Below are positions 5,269 through 9,229 of a stretch of DNA of 9,229 nucleotides, piece after piece (the stretch's first letter is position 1; each line of letters starts with the position of its first letter). The stretch spans positions 1 through 9,229 of the forward strand of contig JBFELU010000088.1 of NCBI GenBank assembly GCA_041551965.1, in the 5' to 3' direction. The position numbers and the translations under genes are program-made. Below the pieces are notes generated by a model. It searched no databases, was not told the origin of the DNA, and was given only the letters and a program-made list of their open reading frames with translations. The DNA comes from JBFELU01 sp041551965. Lineage in GTDB: Bacteria > Actinomycetota > Acidimicrobiia > Spongiisociales > UBA11373.

Positions 5269-5714
5269 AGCCGCGCCGCCTCCTCTTCGGCAATGGCCGC
5301 TGCCCATCGCTCCCAGGCCGCGGCCACCGGCGGCGTGAACTCCTCCCCGAAGGTGGCGGCATCGTCGACGACCATCCCATGGATGACGACCTGGTCGGGA
5401 AGCCGCATTTCGATCTCGGCACCGAGGCGCAGCATCTCCTTGAACGGGAGTGTGTGAAAGGAGCGGTAGCCGAAGCCGTCGGGGAGGTCGTCCGGCGTCG
5501 CCCGGAGGGTCGTTCCCGGAGGCAGGTCTGAATCCATGAAGGCATCGACGATGACCACCCGGTCGTAGCCGGTCATCTCCTGCAACAGGTCGACAGTGGC
5601 GACCGCCGCCTCGGAGAGATCCGCCCTCTCGCCGAGCAACTCGGCGACCCGGCGGGCCGCCGCCAAACCCACCCCGTCGTCGCGCAAGATGTCGTTGCCG
5701 AGCCCGAGGATCAA
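5265..5714 (-). CDS. [NiFe] hydrogenase maturation endopeptidase (HycI/HybD family)
   Basis: A nickel-dependent-recognition protease that removes the C-terminal tail of the hydrogenase large subunit once the metal centre is in place. The family N-terminus ILGLGNDILRDDGVG is present. The three metal-contact residues known from HybD (about 16, 62 and 93) correspond to Asp13 in RDDG, Asp57 in VVIVDAF and His87 in SFHTLPF. About 149 residues is near the normal family length. The start is uncertain: no ATG or GTG lies in the right place. TTG at 5714 is my choice, with CTG at 5717 as the alternative; GAGGAA at 5738-5733, inside the end of mvhA, is rather far for a Shine-Dalgarno sequence. It follows mvhA by 14 bp, so coupling is likely, and it is the last gene of the operon, ending in a CTAG shared with hypC. 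Its substrate should be MvhA. Confidence 0.87.
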   Translation of the reverse strand: MILGLGNDILRDDGVGLAAARRVAELLGERADLSEAAVATVDLLQEMTGYDRVVIVDAFMDSDLPPGTTLRATPDDLPDGFGYRSFHTLPFKEMLRLGAEIEMRLPDQVVIHGMVVDDAATFGEEFTPPVAAAWERWAAAIAEEEAARL

Positions 5715-5728
5715 CAGGGAGCCCGTCG

Positions 5729-7195
5729 TCAGTTCCTCACAATCCGATCCACCACCTCGCCGGCGGCGTCGTAGAGCGTCACCTCCATCGGCATCTGACC
5801 CGGGAGGAAGTGGGTGGCGCACCCGAAGCACGGGTCGTAAGCGCGGAATGCCATCTCGATCATGTTCAGCACCCCATCCGACAACCCGCCCATCCTGTCG
5901 ACCAGTGCCTTGGCGGCCTTCTTGATCGACATGTTGATGGGGGCGTAGTTATTGGTCGTGCCGACGATCAGGTTCGCCTTCTCGACGATCCCCTCGGTAT
6001 CGGTCACGTAGTGGTGGAACAGGATCCCGCGCGGGGCCTCCACGACGCCGACGCCCTCGGTCGGTGTCTCGGTGGGCACCGTCCGAATCTCGGGACTGGT
6101 GATCTCCGGGTCCCTCGCCAGTTCATAGGCAAGTTCCGCCGCGTTGACGAGCTCGATCACACGAGCCCAGTGGTAGGCGAGTGTGTAGTGGACCGGCTTG
6201 CCGCCCAGGGTTTCGATCATCCGCTCGTACTGCTCGTGGGCCAGCGGGGTCGACATGCCGTCGGCGACGTTGAGGCGGGCCAGGGGGGCGGCCCGGTATA
6301 CGCCGCTGTCGTTGCCGTCGACGAACCCCTTCCACCCCTTTGCCTTGAGATAGGGAAACTTCAGGTAGGTCCACGGCTCGACGTGCTCCGCGACGTGGTC
6401 CAAGTACTCGTCGGGCTTGAAGCGGGCGATCTCGACACCCTTGTCGTCGACCACTCGGACATCGCCGTCGTAGAAGTCGGGATGGTTGTTCTCGTCGACG
6501 AGACCCATGTAGTGGGTCTCGTGGCGATAGACGTCACCCGTGATGAGCTCGAGGTACTCCGGATTGGACAGCACCAGGTCGTCGAGGATCTGAAGCGTGA
6601 ACTTGCCGAACTCGACGAGGTCGGCGGTCACCTCCTTTGCCAGCCCCTGCTCGTCCTCGTTCATACCCCGCGACACCCCACCCGGCAGCGATGTCACCTG
6701 ATGGATGGCGCGACCCCCCAACATCTTCACCAGTTCCTGGGCCCTGGCCCGGGACTTGATGACGTGCTTGCCGGCCTCGACGCCGACCTTGGAGATGAGC
6801 CCGAAGATGTTGCGCTCGGCCACCGGGGCATCGGGCCCGACCACGAAATCGGGCCCGGCCAGGATGTAGAAGTGGACCGCGTGGTCGGCCACATAGAAGG
6901 TGTTGTACAGCAGTCGCCGCAGCTTTACGGCCGTCGGAGGCGGCTCGACGTGGTACACCGCATCGGCGGCCTTGGCCGAAGCCATGTGGTGCGCCTCCGG
7001 GCACACCCCGCAGATCCGGGTCGTGATCCTCGGGAGCTCCTCCACGGGACGCCCCACACAGAAGCGCTCGAAGCCACGCAACTCGGGAATCCGCAGGTAG
7101 GCGTTCTCGACCTTCCCGTCGTCGTCGAGGAATATGTCGATGCGCCCGTGACCCTCGAGCCTGGTGATCGGGTCGATGGATACGGTCTTGGTCAT
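5729..7195 (-). CDS. mvhA: Group 3c-type [NiFe] hydrogenase large subunit
   Basis: A 488-residue cytoplasmic catalytic subunit that splits or forms H2 at a Ni-Fe centre. The N-terminal ligand motif is RICGVCPEAHH (Cys62, Cys65), preceded by ITRLEGHG at 10-17. The C-terminal ligand motif is DPCFGCATH (Cys456, Cys459, His462). Both C-terminal ligand positions are encoded by TGC, so this is not a selenoprotein. After His462 comes a 26-residue tail starting FLPGQMPM, the part expected to be cut off by the protease encoded next. Length and motifs match MvhA/FrhA-like group 3 enzymes, and the partner genes mvhG, mvhD and hdrA point to group 3c rather than the F420-reducing (3a) or NAD(P)-linked (3b, 3d) types. 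The ATG at 7195 has GGGAGGG upstream and overlaps the mvhG stop (ATGA). The assigned subgroup depends on context. Confidence 0.95.
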   Translation of the reverse strand: MTKTVSIDPITRLEGHGRIDIFLDDDGKVENAYLRIPELRGFERFCVGRPVEELPRITTRICGVCPEAHHMASAKAADAVYHVEPPPTAVKLRRLLYNTFYVADHAVHFYILAGPDFVVGPDAPVAERNIFGLISKVGVEAGKHVIKSRARAQELVKMLGGRAIHQVTSLPGGVSRGMNEDEQGLAKEVTADLVEFGKFTLQILDDLVLSNPEYLELITGDVYRHETHYMGLVDENNHPDFYDGDVRVVDDKGVEIARFKPDEYLDHVAEHVEPWTYLKFPYLKAKGWKGFVDGNDSGVYRAAPLARLNVADGMSTPLAHEQYERMIETLGGKPVHYTLAYHWARVIELVNAAELAYELARDPEITSPEIRTVPTETPTEGVGVVEAPRGILFHHYVTDTEGIVEKANLIVGTTNNYAPINMSIKKAAKALVDRMGGLSDGVLNMIEMAFRAYDPCFGCATHFLPGQMPMEVTLYDAAGEVVDRIVRN

Positions 7196-8166
7196 GGCTG
7201 GACCCTCCCGAGCGTGGAATGGGGCAGACCGAATCGGTAGAACGTCCCGACCGGATCCGCGATCTGATCGAGGATGGCGGCAACCTCCTCCTCGGAATGG
7301 GCGTCGATCGCCGAAGACAGGGCCGACATCATGTTGGCGCCCTGATCCAGGACGTTGGGAGGCGGCCCGTAGCACCCCCGGCACGGCATCCCGGCACCGA
7401 CGCACAGCCCGCCGCAACCCGACCTGGTGGCCGGGCCCATGCACACGATGCCCTGATCGAGCAGACAGAGCTCCGGGTCGGCGATGATCTGGTGCGGCCT
7501 TACGAACCCGGTGAGGTGCTTCTCCTCGCGCTCCCGAATGCACTCCTCGCACACCGTCTTGTCCCCGGCCCCGATGATGCTCCCGGGTGGAGGGAGCTCG
7601 GCGCCGGAGACGATCGCCTCCACCACCGCCCAGATCTGATGGGCTTCCGGCGGGCACCCGGGAATGAAGTAGTCGACGTCGATGGTCTGTCCCAGGGTCC
7701 TGACCGACTCGTAGAACTCAGGAAGATCGACCTCTCCTTCCGGAAGCTCGAAGCTCGTGAGCGGCACCACCCCGTCGGGGTTCACCGTCGTCGGCGACTG
7801 GTGATACACCCAGTCGTAGATGGCGTCCTTCGTGGTGGTGTTGGCCAGCCCGGGGATGGAGCCCTCGGCGGCACACGACCCGAAGGCGACCAGCACCTTG
7901 GCCTTCTCCCGCAGCATGTGGGCCAGGTGCTCGTTCTCGGAGGTCCGGATGGCACCGTTGAAGAGGCAAAGGTCGATGCTGTCGGCTTCCATCGCCTCGA
8001 CGTCGGCGTACTTCGTGTCCAGGGCCACCGGCCAGAACACGATGTCGAAGGCATCGGCCACGTCGAGGACCTTCTCGTACAGCTCGAGGATGGCGATCTC
8101 GCAACCCCCGCAGCTGGCCGCCCAGTAGAGGGCGAGCTTCGGCTTGGTGATTGTCTCGGTAGTCAT
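7192..8166 (-). CDS. mvhG: Group 3c-type [NiFe] hydrogenase small subunit
   Basis: A 324-residue electron-transfer subunit carrying three predicted [4Fe-4S] clusters from the Ni-Fe site towards MvhD. The proximal cluster ligands are Cys19 and Cys22 (SCGGCE), Cys98 (GSCAAEG) and Cys171 (PGCPPEAH). Eight further cysteines (206, 209, 234, 242, 251, 255, 262, 265), including CLLDQGIVCMGPATR and GMPCRGCYGP, are exactly enough for the medial and distal clusters. This C-terminal pattern is specific to MvhG/FrhG-like subunits. There is no twin-arginine signal or membrane anchor, so the enzyme is cytoplasmic. The ATG at 8166 overlaps the mvhD stop (ATGA) and has TTGGAG upstream; an in-frame extension to 8259 lies inside mvhD and is rejected. 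It pairs with MvhA, encoded next with another ATGA overlap. Confidence 0.95.
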   Translation of the reverse strand: MTTETITKPKLALYWAASCGGCEIAILELYEKVLDVADAFDIVFWPVALDTKYADVEAMEADSIDLCLFNGAIRTSENEHLAHMLREKAKVLVAFGSCAAEGSIPGLANTTTKDAIYDWVYHQSPTTVNPDGVVPLTSFELPEGEVDLPEFYESVRTLGQTIDVDYFIPGCPPEAHQIWAVVEAIVSGAELPPPGSIIGAGDKTVCEECIREREEKHLTGFVRPHQIIADPELCLLDQGIVCMGPATRSGCGGLCVGAGMPCRGCYGPPPNVLDQGANMMSALSSAIDAHSEEEVAAILDQIADPVGTFYRFGLPHSTLGRVQP

Positions 8167-8579
8167 CGCTGCAACTCCAAGGGTCCGAGTTCGCGGATCT
8201 GCTCCTCCATCTCCCAGGAGACCCGCGCGTACTTCTCGCCTTCGGATGCCGAGATCCACTCGAGCCGGAGACGCTTCGGGTCGATCCCGAAGCCGTCCAA
8301 GGCCCGATCCAGCATCAGCTTGCGGCGCAGGGCCCGATAGTTGCCCTCCGTGTAGTGGCAGTCACCGGGATGGCACCCCACCATCAGCACCCCATCGGCG
8401 CCCGACCGAAAGGCGCTCAGTACGAAGCCGGGATCGATGCGACCCGAGCACATGAGGCGCACCGGCCGCAGCGAGGGGGAGCTCTGCAGCCGTGACACTC
8501 CGGCGAGGTCGGCCCCCGAATAGGCGCACCAGTTGCAGAGGAACCCCACGATCTTTGGGTCGTGATTGTTTCCTGTCAT
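8163..8579 (-). CDS. mvhD: MvhD-type [2Fe-2S] electron-transfer subunit
   Basis: A 138-residue iron-sulfur protein that, in the methanogen complex, links the hydrogenase to the HdrA flavoprotein. The family pattern is clear: FLCNWCAYSGADLAG (Cys15, Cys18), RLMCSGRIDP (Cys44) and GADGVLMVGCHPGDCHYTEGN (Cys69, Cys74). The five cysteines suit one [2Fe-2S] site. Length is normal for a free-standing MvhD; in some organisms it is fused to HdrA, here it is separate. The ATG at 8579 follows the hdrA stop by 8 bp and has GAGGAG overlapping that stop. The stop overlaps the mvhG start. A stand-alone mvhD between hdrA and mvhG is strong evidence for the group 3c assignment. Confidence 0.95.
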   Translation of the reverse strand: MTGNNHDPKIVGFLCNWCAYSGADLAGVSRLQSSPSLRPVRLMCSGRIDPGFVLSAFRSGADGVLMVGCHPGDCHYTEGNYRALRRKLMLDRALDGFGIDPKRLRLEWISASEGEKYARVSWEMEEQIRELGPLELQR

Positions 8580-8587
8580 CGCTCTCC

Positions 8588-9229
8588 TCACACCGCCAGG
8601 AGCCCGGCGAGCTCGGCGTAGATCTGCTTGTCGGTGAATCCCAAACCGGTGATGGCCGAGGCGGGGCAGGCCGCCACGCAGGTCCCACACCCCTTGCACA
8701 GGGCCTCGATCACCCTTGCCACCTTCTGGTCTGCGTCCCACTCGATGGCGTTGTACGGACAGAGGGCATTGCAGATGCGGCAACCTCCGCACAGCTCTTC
8801 GTCGACCTCGGCCTTGACGGGATCGATGACGATCTCGCCCCGGGCGATCCACCCGAGCATCTTGGAGGCCGCCGCCGACGCCTGGGCCACCGAGTCGGGG
8901 ATGTCCTTCGGCCCCTGTGCGCATCCGGCGATATAGATACCATCGTTGGCCGTGGCCACCGGATCGAGCTTCGGGTGCCGTTCCAGCATGAAGCCGTCGG
9001 CGCTCTTGCTGATGTGGAGCAACTGGCGCAGTTCTTCACTGCCTGCAGACGGGTCCATTGCCGTGCACAGGATCACCAGATCGACCGGTATCTCCCGGTG
9101 GATGCCGAGCAGGGTGTCCTCGCCCCGCACCAGGAGTCCGCCCTCGCCTTCATCGGGGATCTGGACCACTTCGGCCAGGCGACCCCGCACCATCGTGGTG
9201 CCCTCATCCATGACCCGGGTGTAGAACTC
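8588..9229 (-). CDS. hdrA: HdrA-like flavin/iron-sulfur subunit, C-terminal part
   Basis: The last 213 residues of an HdrA-type protein; the gene continues beyond the right edge of the window. HdrA holds the FAD that, in the methanogen complex, splits electron pairs from H2 between ferredoxin and the HdrBC heterodisulfide-reducing branch. The visible part contains the end of the flavoprotein domain (MVRGRLAEV; VDLVILCTAMDPS; IYIAGCAQGPKDIPDSVAQA) and a ferredoxin domain with two [4Fe-4S] motifs, CGGCRICNALCP and CKGCGTCVAACP. The frame is open to 9229, so an ATG at 9211 is internal. It is the first visible gene of the hdrA-mvhD-mvhG-mvhA-protease operon; the promoter lies outside. The FAD-binding N-terminal half and any N-terminal cluster cannot be judged. 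Whether HdrB and HdrC are encoded upstream is not visible. Confidence 0.93.
   Translation of the reverse strand, partial: EFYTRVMDEGTTMVRGRLAEVVQIPDEGEGGLLVRGEDTLLGIHREIPVDLVILCTAMDPSAGSEELRQLLHISKSADGFMLERHPKLDPVATANDGIYIAGCAQGPKDIPDSVAQASAAASKMLGWIARGEIVIDPVKAEVDEELCGGCRICNALCPYNAIEWDADQKVARVIEALCKGCGTCVAACPASAITGLGFTDKQIYAELAGLLAV

Noticed and set aside
5804..5835. Selenocysteine in the MvhA C-terminal Ni motif, as in some methanogen hydrogenases
   Set aside because: Both ligand codons read TGC, and there is no in-frame TGA within the subunit.
5810..7240. 476-codon open frame on the + strand opposite mvhA
   Set aside because: It is a shadow of mvhA caused by high G/C at third codon positions. 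Its translation is His/Val/Asp/Gly-rich low-complexity text without any recognisable domain.
7219..8340. 373-codon open frame on the + strand opposite mvhG and mvhD
   Set aside because: Same composition effect; the minus strand has unmistakable iron-sulfur motifs in two correctly spaced genes.

Overview
The window is GC-rich bacterial DNA with strong G/C preference at third codon positions, frequent GTG starts and very tight gene packing. Together with a prokaryotic-type phospholipase A2, a TMEM175 channel, an Lrp/AsnC regulator and TANNNT motifs placed as for leaderless transcripts, this suggests an actinobacterium, perhaps an uncultured lineage. That assignment is inference; no rRNA or marker gene is present.

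Left part (1-4062), mostly housekeeping or accessory genes: the 3' part of a secreted phospholipase A2 (+), a six-helix TMEM175/DUF1211 channel (+), a convergent lipoprotein with a very cysteine-rich tail (-), then a translationally coupled pair, a DUF1801 protein and an arylamine N-acetyltransferase (+). An Lrp/AsnC regulator (-) converges on and overlaps the end of the acetyltransferase. It is divergent from a small unrecognised gene (+) across an AT-rich region that carries two back-to-back sigma70-like promoters with an inverted and a direct repeat over one of them.

Centre (4085-5268): a strong hairpin separates the small gene from a convergent single-cluster radical SAM gene (-). That gene is divergent from a diverged hypC (+). 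Both starts have a TANNNT box exactly 6 nt upstream, so both may be leaderless. The hypC gene converges on the hydrogenase operon, and the two stop codons share one CTAG palindrome.

Right part (5265-9229, all -): an operon read as hdrA (C-terminal part, running off the window), mvhD, mvhG, mvhA and a maturation protease. The genes overlap by 4 bp (ATGA) or are a few bases apart. This is a cytoplasmic group 3c-type [NiFe] hydrogenase tied to an HdrA flavoprotein. In methanogens that assembly oxidises H2 and bifurcates electrons to ferredoxin and, through HdrBC, to a heterodisulfide. MvhA carries the four Ni-binding cysteines and a 26-residue C-terminal tail, which the adjacent protease would remove after HypC-assisted insertion of the Fe(CN)2CO centre. 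HdrBC, the natural acceptor and the other hyp genes are not in the window, so the physiological acceptor in this bacterium is open.
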